Origin: Rhizobium sp. 16-449-1b | GTDB taxonomy: Bacteria; Pseudomonadota; Alphaproteobacteria; Rhizobiales; Rhizobiaceae | NCBI RefSeq assembly: GCF_017741935.1 | Contig: NZ_JAGHMH010000010.1 | Location: forward strand, 1-64,000 | Direction of reading: 5' to 3' | Length of the DNA: 64,000 nucleotides | Shown: positions 1 through 8,474 of the stretch, piece after piece | Numbering within the stretch: position 1 is the stretch's first letter | How the letters are laid out: each line of letters begins with the position of its first letter | Program-made: the position numbers and the translations under genes | The notes under the pieces: model-generated | What the model was told of the DNA's origin: nothing | The model's database searches: none | Seen by the model: only the letters and a program-made list of their open reading frames with translations

Positions 1-834
1 GCTCGATCAGCTGCGACAGGATTTCAACGGTTCGCTGACGCGGCTGCAGGCGACGATGCGCCAGATCCGCGACAATGTCGAAATGATCCAGGGCAACGGC
101 AACCAGATGGCCGAGGCGGCTGAGGATCTTGCCAAACGTACCGAACAGCAGGCTGCTTCGCTCGAAGAAACGGCCGCCGCCATCGACGAGATTACCGTCA
201 CGGTTCGCTCGTCCGCGGAGCGTGCCAAGGATGCCGACCAGATCGTCCGCCAGGCCAAGCGCAGCGCCGACGACTCGGCGATCGTCGTCAACAATGCGAT
301 CGACGCCATGGGCCGCATCGAAGAAGCCTCCCGTCAGATCGAACAGATTACCGGTGTCATCGACGAGATCGCCTTTCAGACCAATCTTCTTGCCCTGAAC
401 GCCGGCGTCGAGGCAGCTCGTGCCGGAGAGGCTGGCAAGGGCTTCGCTGTCGTTGCCCAGGAGGTGCGCGAACTGGCGCAACGCTCCGCCAAGGCAGCCA
501 AGGAGATCAAGGTCCTCATCAACAAGTCGACGACCGAGGTCAATACCGGCTCGCATCTGGTGCAGGAAACCGGCGCGGTCCTTGCGAAGATCAGCACCCA
601 GATTGTTACCATCAGCCAGCACGTCGAAACGATCGCCCGTGGCAGCCACGACCAGTCGAGTGCCCTGCAGGGGGTCAACTCCACCGTCAATCAGATGGAC
701 CAGATGACACAGCACAATGCGGCGATGGTCGAGGAGACGACGGCCGCAAGCCGCGAACTCGCCTCCCAGGCCGACAGCCTGCTGGGGCTGGTTCAGCAGT
801 TCAAGATTGAAGGAAATGGACGAGAATTGGGCTT
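1..834 (+). repeat. Left copy of an 834-bp near-identical direct repeat
   Basis: Bases 1-834 equal bases 15534-16367 in the same orientation. I found one difference, C at 214 against G at 15747, which is silent in the chemoreceptor frame. The left limit is not visible because the match already holds at base 1, so the repeat may be longer. Its right end falls inside the chemoreceptor gene, six codons before the stop of this copy. Confidence 0.95.
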
Positions 835-850
835 GCATAGGGCTGCCTGA
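1..850 (+). CDS. Methyl-accepting chemotaxis protein, C-terminal part (5' end outside window)
   Basis: This is the cytoplasmic signalling end of a chemoreceptor; the reading frame is open at base 1, so the sensor and membrane part lie to the left. It carries the conserved hairpin tip (EIAFQTNLLALNAGVEAARA) that contacts CheA and CheW, flanked by long coiled-coil methylation helices. Bases 1-834 match the end of the complete receptor gene at 14248-16419 with one silent difference (base 214). After base 834 the frame ends in a different short tail (GLHRAA) and has no CheR-binding pentapeptide. It may be an intact second receptor or a duplicated 3' fragment; the window cannot decide. Ligand unknown. 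Confidence 0.9.
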   Translation, partial: LDQLRQDFNGSLTRLQATMRQIRDNVEMIQGNGNQMAEAAEDLAKRTEQQAASLEETAAAIDEITVTVRSSAERAKDADQIVRQAKRSADDSAIVVNNAIDAMGRIEEASRQIEQITGVIDEIAFQTNLLALNAGVEAARAGEAGKGFAVVAQEVRELAQRSAKAAKEIKVLINKSTTEVNTGSHLVQETGAVLAKISTQIVTISQHVETIARGSHDQSSALQGVNSTVNQMDQMTQHNAAMVEETTAASRELASQADSLLGLVQQFKIEGNGRELGLHRAA

Positions 851-970
851 TTTGCGGTAGTCCAAATGGATTTAGCGCCCTCATCTTCGTCGAAGTCAGT
901 TCTGGGGCCGGCAACCAAAGTTGCCGGCTGGATGAGAATTTGCCCGGACGCTGATGGCCGCCCCGATCAG

Positions 971-2068
971 TTAGACACCACTCTCGACCATGAACCTTGA
1001 CATGAACGGCAGACTTGCCGCGCCGACTGCCTTTGGTGCGCTCAAGATACTCGTTGGCATGACCGCGACCTCGGGAACCAATTTCTGTAGCGAGGCGCAC
1101 ACATTCCGAGAGACACTCGCCGGCACAAATGAAGATACGATAACGGCTTCCAGCTCGACAAATTGGGTGAGCGACCTGACGATGCCGCGCATCTTTTCCG
1201 CGAGTCTGCCTTCCCATTCGAGAACCAGGCCGTTCTCCGGCCACGGTGCAAGTGGTTGCCAAAGATGATCCGTCGGCGCACCCGCGGCGGTCAACATGGT
1301 TTCCAGTGACGCCGCGCCCACATCGAAACTGACAACAGAATTGCCGTGATGAATCTGGTGCTTCAAAACCAGCCGGCTGTGGAGGTTCGCGCCAATGTAA
1401 AAATAGAGATAGTCGGAAAACGGCTTGGCAATGCCGAACATGCTCTCTCCGCTGGCTGCAGCGGTGATGTCGTTCTGCACGAACACCGAGTATCCGGTGA
1501 GCTCCTCGACTTCCTTTTGCAGAGAGTCGAAATAGGCTTTCTCCTCACGACCCTCCGATGCGCTCGACGGCAGAGCCAGGCCAATACCGGCCAGCCGCTT
1601 TTGAGCATTCTTCGGAACGATGTTCATCGCCTGCCGGATGGTGTCGATGAACATCGTTTGGTTGCTATCGCGCTCGGGTTGCGGATTGGGAAGCTGCATA
1701 TGATAGCGAACGGCGCCAACGAAATCGATCAGAACGACGTCCGTCCGCTTCAGGCCAACGCTGATGCCAATCGAGAAGGCCCCCTCGGGGTTGAGGGCTA
1801 CTGGAACGGTTGGCGGCCCAACACGTCCCTTTTGTGCTTCCCCTTTTTGAACCAACCCCTCTTGTTCCAGCGATCTGACGAGCACCGAAATCGTCTGGGC
1901 GGAGAGACCTGTCCGTTCGCCGATCTCCAATCTGGTTATCTCGCTGTTTTGAAGGAGCAGCGACAGCAGCAGGCGTTCGTTGTAGCTGCGCACGCTCACG
2001 GCGTTCAGGCCCGTCGCCCGATCGGCAATACGCAGGGGATTGGGTGGTGCAAAACGCATATCAGGCAT
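971..2068 (-). CDS. ROK-family transcriptional regulator
   Basis: Probable DNA-binding repressor controlling the neighbouring importer and catabolic genes. The N-terminus holds a winged helix-turn-helix (around ITRLEIGERTGLSAQTISVL). It is followed by a ROK sugar-kinase-like domain with the inter-domain motif FVQNDITAAASGE in place of the usual ENDAN. The HC-type zinc motif (GH followed by CxCGxxGCLE) expected in ROK proteins is absent; the region reads HGNSVVSFDVGAASLE. That suggests a divergent, non-kinase ligand sensor. I chose the start at 2068 (MPDMRF, 365 aa) because a GAGG lies upstream; an in-frame ATG at 2095 is possible. It lies 72 bp downstream of the SGNH esterase on the same strand, so both are probably cotranscribed and divergent from the ABC operon. 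Confidence 0.85.
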   Translation of the reverse strand: MPDMRFAPPNPLRIADRATGLNAVSVRSYNERLLLSLLLQNSEITRLEIGERTGLSAQTISVLVRSLEQEGLVQKGEAQKGRVGPPTVPVALNPEGAFSIGISVGLKRTDVVLIDFVGAVRYHMQLPNPQPERDSNQTMFIDTIRQAMNIVPKNAQKRLAGIGLALPSSASEGREEKAYFDSLQKEVEELTGYSVFVQNDITAAASGESMFGIAKPFSDYLYFYIGANLHSRLVLKHQIHHGNSVVSFDVGAASLETMLTAAGAPTDHLWQPLAPWPENGLVLEWEGRLAEKMRGIVRSLTQFVELEAVIVSSFVPASVSRNVCASLQKLVPEVAVMPTSILSAPKAVGAASLPFMSRFMVESGV

Positions 2069-2140
2069 CAATGCGATCCTCGCCGAGTAAGGCATAAAGA
2101 TGAACCGGCATCCATTTGTCGTGTCGTTGCGGCAATATCA

Positions 2141-2782
2141 TCATCTCCAACCGATCGCCTCGACTTCCCTGGCCAGCGCTGTTCCCAAGGCTTCATGCGC
2201 TTCCCGGTTGATGTGAAAACCATCGCGAGGATCACACGACGCGACGGTCGCGGCGTCAAAGAAGTGGACTTCGAGCGAATCGGCAATAATTTCAAACTCA
2301 AGGGCGAGACGCCGGGATTTCTCCTGGGCGCCGGAAAATATGGGTTCCCATTCCTTGATATCGTCCAGCATTGGGGGCGGAGCAACCACCATGATTTCGG
2401 GGGGCTTGCCGCCCGGGCCGGGCGCCAGTTCCCTGATATCGTAGACCAGGCAGCCAATACCCATCGCCACTTCCGAGGGTGGTTGGCCGAAGCGCGCCTT
2501 CAGGTCGTTCGTCCCGAGCATGATGATGACAAGGTCGAGGATCGCGTGGCTCATGAGGCACGGACGCAGGTAGGATCGGCCGTTCTTCATCGTTCCTTCG
2601 ATCGGATCGTCGCGAACCGTTGTGCGGCCACTCAAGCCTTCCTCGATGACGTACCACGCGCTTCCAAGCTCCCGTCTCAAAACTCCAGGCCAGCGTTCGT
2701 TTGGCCCGTATCGGTCGAGCGGCGAACCCCCCGGAATTTGGCCATGCGTATTCGAGTCGCCGTAACATAAGACTGACCGCAT
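2141..2782 (-). CDS. SGNH/GDSL-type hydrolase (esterase), divergent copy
   Basis: Cytosolic serine esterase of 213 aa. Block I is CYGDSN (nucleophile Ser), the Asn block is LGTND, and the catalytic DxxH is DGFH near the C-terminus. No signal peptide is visible. It is a paralogue of the 7711-8394 esterase: both share the IEEGLS-RTT and LDLVII-LGTND segments and the same length class. The start at 2782 was chosen because a perfect GGGGAGG sits just upstream of MRSVLCYGDS; the longer open frame to 2863 has no such site. It is first in a leftward pair with the ROK regulator and divergent from the importer. By context it would deacylate an imported ester inside the cell; the substrate is an inference. 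Two esterases might serve two ester positions. Confidence 0.85.
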   Translation of the reverse strand: MRSVLCYGDSNTHGQIPGGSPLDRYGPNERWPGVLRRELGSAWYVIEEGLSGRTTVRDDPIEGTMKNGRSYLRPCLMSHAILDLVIIMLGTNDLKARFGQPPSEVAMGIGCLVYDIRELAPGPGGKPPEIMVVAPPPMLDDIKEWEPIFSGAQEKSRRLALEFEIIADSLEVHFFDAATVASCDPRDGFHINREAHEALGTALAREVEAIGWR

Positions 2783-2871
2783 TTCCTCCCCACCTTTATG
2801 GCAAATCATAAAGACGCATGAACATTCTCTGGGGATTATGGCCTTTGTCGATCTATGGCGCAAGTTTATTG

Positions 2872-2927
2872 ATATTCATTCAATCTGAATAATTATTGAC
2901 AGCGTTTTAGAGGTGTGGCATTTCTAT
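2872..2927 (+). promoter_or_regulatory. Candidate operator and promoter of the ABC operon (motif copy 1)
   Basis: Bases 2872-2899 contain the inverted repeat TATTCA-N7-TGAATA, followed by an AT-rich tail ATTATT. Closely related 27-bp sequences occur at 14192 and 38919 and nowhere else that I noticed. A TTGACA at 2896-2901 overlaps the right edge; a weak -10 (CATTTC or TTCTAT) lies 17-20 bases further on. An operator overlapping a -35 box fits repression. The site lies in the divergent space between the esterase/ROK pair and the binding protein, so the ROK protein is the obvious candidate binder (inference). Confidence 0.6.
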
Positions 2928-3095
2928 GAATGGGAGAGCAAGATTTCCAGGAACTGAACATAGCCAACCCCAGTCATCCAATGGCGTTGGCCCGCGACTA
3001 AAGCCGCTTCAGCGGCCTGGATAAGTGCGTCTCCGTGTCAATGGAGATCCGACGTCGATGAGGACGACGGTGTTTGTGCAAGGGAGGAATTCTCA

Positions 3096-4166
3096 GTGAA
3101 CGGCTATCTGAAATCTATTCTCGGGGCGACGCTTGTGGTGGCATCCACCGCGGGCCCGCTTTGGGCTGATGACGTCAAGTTCATGGACGGCATCACGCCG
3201 CGAGCTGGCGACAACCCGCAGACCGAAGCTGGCAAGTACAAGAAGGATTGCGGCTGGGTCATCGGCATGAGCGACTTTGGCGTCAACGCCAATACCTGGA
3301 CGGTCCAGGTCGCTCACGAGTCCGAGGCTGCTGCTGCTGCCAACAAGTGCATCAAGAAGTTCATCCTGCTCGACGCCGGCTTTGACCAGAAGAAGCAGGT
3401 TGCCGACATCGAAGATCTGATCGCGCAGAAGGTCGACGCGATCATCGTCCAGCCGGTCACTTCCACCTCCGCCAACGCATCGATGAAGAAGGCGATTGCT
3501 GCTGGCATTCCGGTCATCGTCCATACCGGCCGCGTAGAGACGGACGATTACACGACAGAAATCCAGGGCGGCGCCGAGCACTTCGGCAAGGTGATGGGCG
3601 ACTGGCTCGTCAAGACGGTCGGAAACGACGGCAAGATCTGGGTGCTGCGCGGTCTCGCCGGCCATCCGGAAGACACCAACCGCTACAATGGTCTTCTGGA
3701 AGCGCTGAAGGGCACGAACGTCAAGATCGTCGCCGAAGAGCATGGCGATTGGCAGTATGACAAGGGCAAGAGCGTCTGCGAGACCCTCTACCTGAACAAC
3801 CCTGATGTGAACGGCATCTGGTCGTCGGGCGCCGACATGACGCGCGCCTGCGTCGACGTCTTCAAGCAGTTCGGCGCCAAGATCCCGCCGATCTCGGGCG
3901 AAGGCAACAACGGGTTCTTCGGCCAGTGGATCAACGACGGCTTCGAGTCGATCTCTGCAGAATATTCGCCGGCCCAGGGTGCCGAGGGCGTGCACGCCGC
4001 GATTGCTCTGCTTGAGGGCAAGCAGCTCTACAAGCACTACGACTACAATCCTCCGGGCTGGGATCTCGAGAAGGTCAAGAAGTATTACCGCGACGATCTC
4101 TCCGCGAACGTCTGGTGGCCGTCTCAGCTCTCCGAAGACGATCTGAAGAAGTATTATAGCAAGTAA
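3096..4166 (+). CDS. ABC transporter substrate-binding protein (sugar type)
   Basis: Periplasmic binding protein of the LacI/RbsB-like class (Peripla_BP_4), 356 aa. It has a GTG start preceded by AGGGAGGAAT. A signal peptide is visible (MNGYLKSILGATLVVASTAG..., likely cut after A24 in LWA-DD). Typical class features include the VDAIIVQPV strand, AGIPVIVHTG and GIWSSGADM. It captures the substrate for the ATPase and two permeases that follow. A paralogue with the same GVNANTW, HPED-NRY and GIWSSGADM segments is encoded far away at 39422-40501. The ligand cannot be read from the sequence; from the catabolic genes I infer a small glycerol-containing or acetylated polyol or sugar. Confidence 0.92.
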   Translation: MNGYLKSILGATLVVASTAGPLWADDVKFMDGITPRAGDNPQTEAGKYKKDCGWVIGMSDFGVNANTWTVQVAHESEAAAAANKCIKKFILLDAGFDQKKQVADIEDLIAQKVDAIIVQPVTSTSANASMKKAIAAGIPVIVHTGRVETDDYTTEIQGGAEHFGKVMGDWLVKTVGNDGKIWVLRGLAGHPEDTNRYNGLLEALKGTNVKIVAEEHGDWQYDKGKSVCETLYLNNPDVNGIWSSGADMTRACVDVFKQFGAKIPPISGEGNNGFFGQWINDGFESISAEYSPAQGAEGVHAAIALLEGKQLYKHYDYNPPGWDLEKVKKYYRDDLSANVWWPSQLSEDDLKKYYSK

Positions 4167-4184
4167 TCATTCTCCCGCGGCGCG

Positions 4185-4213
4185 TCCGCCGGTTTCGTTC
4201 CGGAACCGGCGGA
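4185..4213 (+). other. Intercistronic stem-loop after the binding-protein gene
   Basis: A perfect 10-bp inverted repeat (TCCGCCGGTT / AACCGGCGGA, 9-base loop) lies between the binding-protein stop codon and the ATPase start, with no T-run after it. Such loops commonly protect the binding-protein message and lower expression of the downstream genes; that role is inferred here. Confidence 0.65.
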
Positions 4214-4252
4214 TGGCCACCGGAACGGAATTGCGTGATTTGGGAGGAAGCA

Positions 4253-5749
4253 ATGGCCAACCTTGTGGAAATGTCGAACATTTCAAAATCGTTTGGCGGA
4301 AGTCTGGCACTTGACAGGGTGTCGCTGGAGCTCTTGCCGGGTTCGGTGCATGCCCTGATGGGCGAGAATGGCGCCGGTAAATCGACCCTCATGAAGATCC
4401 TTGCGGGTGTTCATCGGCCAGACAGTGGCGATATCTTCAAGAACGGCCACAAGATCTCCTTCGTCAATCCGAAAGAGGCACTTGATTTCGGCATATCGAC
4501 CGTCTTCCAGGAAATGACGCTCCTGTCGAACCTCACGATCGCCGAAAACATGTTTCTCGGGCGTGAGCCGGTCACGCGCTTCGGCACTGTCGACTACAGG
4601 CGCATGAATGCCGAAACCAGCAAAGCGCTAAAGGAGCTTTCGCTCGACCTCGATCCGCGGACCCTTGTTTCGAATCTCAGCATCGCCGAACGGCAGTTCG
4701 TCGAGATCGCCCATGGCATCAAGGCCGATGCCTCGATTTTCATTCTCGATGAGCCGACGGCTGCTCTCAATGCCGCCGATGTCGAGATCATGAACAAGCA
4801 TATCCGGCGACTGCGCGATGCGGGCAAGGCGATCGTCTATATCTCGCACCGGATGGATGAAATCTTCCAGATCTGCGACACGGTCACGGTCCTGAAAGAC
4901 GGCAAGCTGGTGGGCACGCGCCCCCTTTCCGAAATGACGCCGACATCGCTCATCGCGATGATGGTCGGTCGGGAATTGAAAGATCTTTTCCCGGCAAGAA
5001 ACCCATCGGCAGCCGGCGAACCGATGCTCGACATAAAGCACTTCAAGATCGGTGCGGCGACGAAGCCATTTTCGCTGCATGTTTCCAAGGGTGAGATTGT
5101 CGCTCTGGCGGGGCTGGAAGGACAAGGGCAGCAGAAGCTCATGCGCTCGCTCGTCGGCCAGTTCCAGCCGTTCTCCGGAACCGTCACATTCCAGGGAAAG
5201 TCACTTGCGTTGCCGGTGCCAAATGAGAACGGTATCCGCAAGCTGCAGCAGATGGGGGTGGGTTTCGTTCCTGAAGATCGCAAGGAAGAGGGTCTGTTTC
5301 TGAACCTTCCGATTGCGCACAATATCGAGATTGCCCTGCATTCGGCAAGGATGGGTTTTTCCGCCGCGAAGAATTATCGGAAGGTCGTTGCGGAGACGAT
5401 CAAGCGGCTCAACGTGCGGACGATCAACGTGTCTGCGCCCGTTGGCGCCCTCTCCGGCGGCAATCAGCAGAAAGTTCTGCTCGGCCGCTATATCGCCGCC
5501 AATCTCGATATCCTCCTCATTGAGGAGCCGACGCGCGGCGTCGATATCGGAGCCAAATCGGAAATTTACAAGCTGCTTCGCGACTTCACGCAGAACGGCG
5601 GGGCCGTGCTGGTCCTGTCGAGGGAAACTGTCGAACTGATCGGCCTTTGCGATCGCATCTATGTCGTCCATGGCGACACGGTCGTTGCAGAGATGCCCGC
5701 CGCCAGGGCCACAGAGCACGACATCCTCGACGCCGCCCTGAGCGCGTAA
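4253..5749 (+). CDS. Sugar ABC transporter ATP-binding protein (tandem domains)
   Basis: Energy-coupling subunit, 498 aa, with two fused nucleotide-binding domains as in RbsA/MglA. Domain 1 has Walker A GENGAGKS (about residues 37-44) and Walker B LDEPTAAL. Domain 2 has the degenerate P-loop (LEGQGQQK), signature LSGGNQQKVLLGR and Walker B IEEPTRGVD. A degenerate second P-loop is normal for this family. The ATG at 4253 was chosen over the open frame start at 4235 because TGGGAGGAAG precedes it. It sits between the binding protein and the two permeases, all on one strand. Confidence 0.93.
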   Translation: MANLVEMSNISKSFGGSLALDRVSLELLPGSVHALMGENGAGKSTLMKILAGVHRPDSGDIFKNGHKISFVNPKEALDFGISTVFQEMTLLSNLTIAENMFLGREPVTRFGTVDYRRMNAETSKALKELSLDLDPRTLVSNLSIAERQFVEIAHGIKADASIFILDEPTAALNAADVEIMNKHIRRLRDAGKAIVYISHRMDEIFQICDTVTVLKDGKLVGTRPLSEMTPTSLIAMMVGRELKDLFPARNPSAAGEPMLDIKHFKIGAATKPFSLHVSKGEIVALAGLEGQGQQKLMRSLVGQFQPFSGTVTFQGKSLALPVPNENGIRKLQQMGVGFVPEDRKEEGLFLNLPIAHNIEIALHSARMGFSAAKNYRKVVAETIKRLNVRTINVSAPVGALSGGNQQKVLLGRYIAANLDILLIEEPTRGVDIGAKSEIYKLLRDFTQNGGAVLVLSRETVELIGLCDRIYVVHGDTVVAEMPAARATEHDILDAALSA

Positions 5750-5773
5750 GCGCCAAATTAGAGAACCAATCCG

Positions 5774-6736
5774 ATGACCAAGACTCTTTCAAGACTATTT
5801 TCGGGAAGCCAGAATCGCCAAGGTCTCTGGATCGTTCCCTTGCTGATCACCATCGTCCTCAGTATTGCGCTGATCGTTCAGACAGACCAGTTCCTCAACA
5901 GTGAAAACCTGTTCAACCTGATCGCCCAGGCAATGCCGCTGATCATCACGGCGGTCGGCCAGCTGTTCGTCATCCTCGTCGGCGGCCTCGACCTTTCCGT
6001 CGGATCGCTGATCAGCTTCACGACAGCCATACTGGCGTTGGACGCCCCGGGCTACATTACGATACCGGCAGTCTTCCTGCTGGCGGCCTTGCTCGGCCTG
6101 ACCAACGGCATTGTGATCACCCGTCTCAACGTCCATCCGATCATCGCGACGCTGGCGATGCAATATATCGTGCTCGGAGCTGCGCGCATCTTGCGTCCCG
6201 TCTCCGGCGGGACCATTCCGGATGTCGTCATCAGCTCGGTCTCGGGGTCGTTCCTCGGCATCCCCATGCCGATATTCTGGGGCATTTGCGTTGCCCTGGT
6301 CGCCTGGAAATTGCTCTACGGCTCACGGTTCGGACTTCATCTCTTCGCGATCGGCGGAGGCATTTCCAGCGGCATGGAAGACGCCACACGTAACTTCGGT
6401 GTGGCCGACAAGCGCAATGTCATCCTGGCCTATGTCGCCTGCTCGTGTTTTGCGGCTCTTGCCGGCGTGTTCCTGGCCGGCCGCATCGTGTCCGGCGATC
6501 CGAATGTCGGTCTTCTCTTCGAGCTCGATGCGATCACTGCCGTCGCCATTGGCGGCACGCAACTCTCCGGCGGCGTCGGCAGCCTGCAGGGAACGATTAT
6601 CGGAGCCCTGGTGCTAGCGCTCCTCTCCAACGGCATGAATCTGGTCAACGTTTCGCCGTTCATTCAGACGGCGATCAAGGGCGGCATCCTGCTGCTTGTC
6701 GTCGGTTTCCAGACACGCAAGAAGATGGGGCTCTAA
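5774..6736 (+). CDS. Sugar ABC transporter permease 1
   Basis: Integral inner-membrane subunit of 320 aa, BPD_transp_2 (RbsC/AraH-like) family. About eight to ten hydrophobic segments are visible. The family motif GGLDLSVGSL appears near residue 76, and the coupling region ITAVAIGGTQLSGGVGSLQG near residues 255-275. It forms a heterodimeric channel with the next gene product. The next permease starts one base after this stop codon, so the two are translationally linked. Confidence 0.9.
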   Translation: MTKTLSRLFSGSQNRQGLWIVPLLITIVLSIALIVQTDQFLNSENLFNLIAQAMPLIITAVGQLFVILVGGLDLSVGSLISFTTAILALDAPGYITIPAVFLLAALLGLTNGIVITRLNVHPIIATLAMQYIVLGAARILRPVSGGTIPDVVISSVSGSFLGIPMPIFWGICVALVAWKLLYGSRFGLHLFAIGGGISSGMEDATRNFGVADKRNVILAYVACSCFAALAGVFLAGRIVSGDPNVGLLFELDAITAVAIGGTQLSGGVGSLQGTIIGALVLALLSNGMNLVNVSPFIQTAIKGGILLLVVGFQTRKKMGL

Positions 6737-6737
6737 A

Positions 6738-7691
6738 ATGTTAGGCTTCGCGAACAATCCCGCAATTCAGCGAATGCTCAGGGTCGCGCCTTCGTATTAC
6801 GTTTTTGCATTGCTTCTGCTCGTTCTATTCGTCTCGCGCCCGCAGATGCTCAATGCAAATGTCATGGGGATCTTCATTCGCCAGGTCGCCCCTCTCGGCG
6901 TTCTCGTCCTCGGACAGCTGCTCGTCATGCGCGTCAAGAGCATTGACCTTGCAGGCGGCGGCATCATCCTGCTCGTCAACTATTTCATTTCGTCGAACCT
7001 TCTTCCTGGAATGTCGGCGACAGGTTTCGTCCTGCTGGCGCTCTTCACCGGCACCGCAATTGGCCTGTTCAACGGCTTCATGGTCGGCAAGCGGCGTGTC
7101 TCGGCGGTCATTGTGACCCTTGCCGTGAGCATCATCCTTGTGGGTGCCGTCCAGTTCCTGTCCAGCGGCAAGCCGCCGGGGAACGTGCCGACCTACTTCA
7201 ACACCATCTACAATGTGAAACTTGGTCCCCTGCCGCTCCCGGTTCTGTTCTGGGTCGTGCTGACGGCGCTGTTGTCCCTGCTTCTGTCGAGAACGGTGTT
7301 CGGGCGCTACGTCACCTCCGTGGGTGCCAATGCGGAAGCCGCGCACTTCTCGGGCGTTCCCGTCGAACGCACGGTTGTCGTGGCGCACACACTCGCAGGC
7401 CTTATCGCCGGCATCGCCGCCCTCGTTCAAACGGCGTCGATTGCGGTCGGAAGCGTTCGTGTCGGCCTGGATCTTCCGATCCTGTCCGTTGCGGCGACCA
7501 TTCTCGGCGGCGTGGTGTTCGGCCGGGGGGAAGGTGGCGTCTGGGGGCCGTTCTTCGGTGTCCTTTCTTTCGCGCTCCTCTTTGTCGTGATGACGTCCTT
7601 CGGCGTCAGCGACTCCGGGAAGCTCATCGCGCAAGGTCTCATCATCCTGCTTGCGGCCATTTTCTACGGCCTCAAGGCACGCAACTCGTAG
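6738..7691 (+). CDS. Sugar ABC transporter permease 2
   Basis: Second membrane subunit, 317 aa, same BPD_transp_2 family. It contains VKSIDLAGGGIILL in place of the more usual GGIDLSVG, and LSVAATILGGVVFGRGEGGVWG as coupling region. The start at 6738 (MLGFANN) was chosen because it lies directly after the permease 1 stop; the open frame reaches further up inside permease 1. Two different permease genes with one double ATPase is a standard layout for carbohydrate importers of this class. The SGNH esterase gene follows after 19 bases. Confidence 0.88.
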   Translation: MLGFANNPAIQRMLRVAPSYYVFALLLLVLFVSRPQMLNANVMGIFIRQVAPLGVLVLGQLLVMRVKSIDLAGGGIILLVNYFISSNLLPGMSATGFVLLALFTGTAIGLFNGFMVGKRRVSAVIVTLAVSIILVGAVQFLSSGKPPGNVPTYFNTIYNVKLGPLPLPVLFWVVLTALLSLLLSRTVFGRYVTSVGANAEAAHFSGVPVERTVVVAHTLAGLIAGIAALVQTASIAVGSVRVGLDLPILSVAATILGGVVFGRGEGGVWGPFFGVLSFALLFVVMTSFGVSDSGKLIAQGLIILLAAIFYGLKARNS

Positions 7692-7710
7692 TTATCGGAG
7701 GAATAACGAT

Positions 7711-8394
7711 ATGGCAGAGAGCCGCTCAATACTGTGTTTTGGGGATTCACTCACATGGGGATGGATTCCGGTGCCGGAATCGTCCCCTACCCTCAGATAC
7801 CCCTTTGAGCAGCGCTGGACCGGCGCCATGGCAGCGGCGCTGGGTGACGGCTATGCGATCATCGAGGAGGGCTTAAGTGCCCGCACGACGAGCGTCGAGG
7901 ACCCCAACGATCCCCGGCTGAACGGAAGCGCCTATCTGCCGATGGCGCTGGCCAGCCACCTGCCGCTCGATCTTGTGATCATTTTGCTCGGCACCAACGA
8001 TACCAAGTCCTACTTCCGCCGCACGCCCTACGAGATCGCCAACGGCATGGGCAAGCTTGCAGGACAGGTTCTCACCTGTACCGGCGGTATCGGCACGCCC
8101 TACCCTGCGCCGAAGCTCCTGATCGTTTCGCCGCCGCCGCTCGCTCCCATGCCTGACCCATGGTTTGAAGGCATGTTTGGTGGCGGTTACGAAAAGTCCC
8201 TCGAGCTCGCAAAGCAGTACAAGGCGCTCGCCAATTTCTTGAAGATCGACTTCCTCGACGCTGGCGAGTTCGTCAAGACCGATGGCTGCGACGGGATCCA
8301 TTTCTCTGCCGAGACGAACATCACGCTCGGCCGGGCAATCGCGGCGAAGGTCGAAGCGATTTTCTCACAAGAGGCGAAGAACGCTGCAGCTTAG
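7711..8394 (+). CDS. SGNH/GDSL-type hydrolase (esterase), operon copy
   Basis: Serine esterase of 227 aa with block [11 protein letters not shown], block V-type DGIHF (catalytic Asp-His) and the Asn block LGTND, resembling arylesterase/acetyl-esterase members of the SGNH superfamily. It has no signal peptide, so it acts in the cytoplasm on an imported substrate. The start at 7711 follows TCGGAGGAATAACGAT. It lies between the importer and glpK, which suggests that it hydrolyses the imported compound and that one product is glycerol. It is clearly paralogous to 2141-2782. The exact ester bond is an inference. Confidence 0.87.
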   Translation: MAESRSILCFGDSLTWGWIPVPESSPTLRYPFEQRWTGAMAAALGDGYAIIEEGLSARTTSVEDPNDPRLNGSAYLPMALASHLPLDLVIILLGTNDTKSYFRRTPYEIANGMGKLAGQVLTCTGGIGTPYPAPKLLIVSPPPLAPMPDPWFEGMFGGGYEKSLELAKQYKALANFLKIDFLDAGEFVKTDGCDGIHFSAETNITLGRAIAAKVEAIFSQEAKNAAA

Positions 8395-8474
8395 CAGTCT
8401 TCCGCCGCCGGCCGCCAGCGTCTCCCTCCCAGGACGCTGGCGGTCCCCTTCCATCAACAAGATTTGAGGCTTCC

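Noticed and set aside
1346..2770. Plus-strand open frame of 474 codons
   Set aside because: Lies antisense to the ROK regulator and the SGNH esterase, whose motifs (HTH, GDSN, GTND, DxxH) are clear. The frame has no ribosome site and its translation shows no domain.
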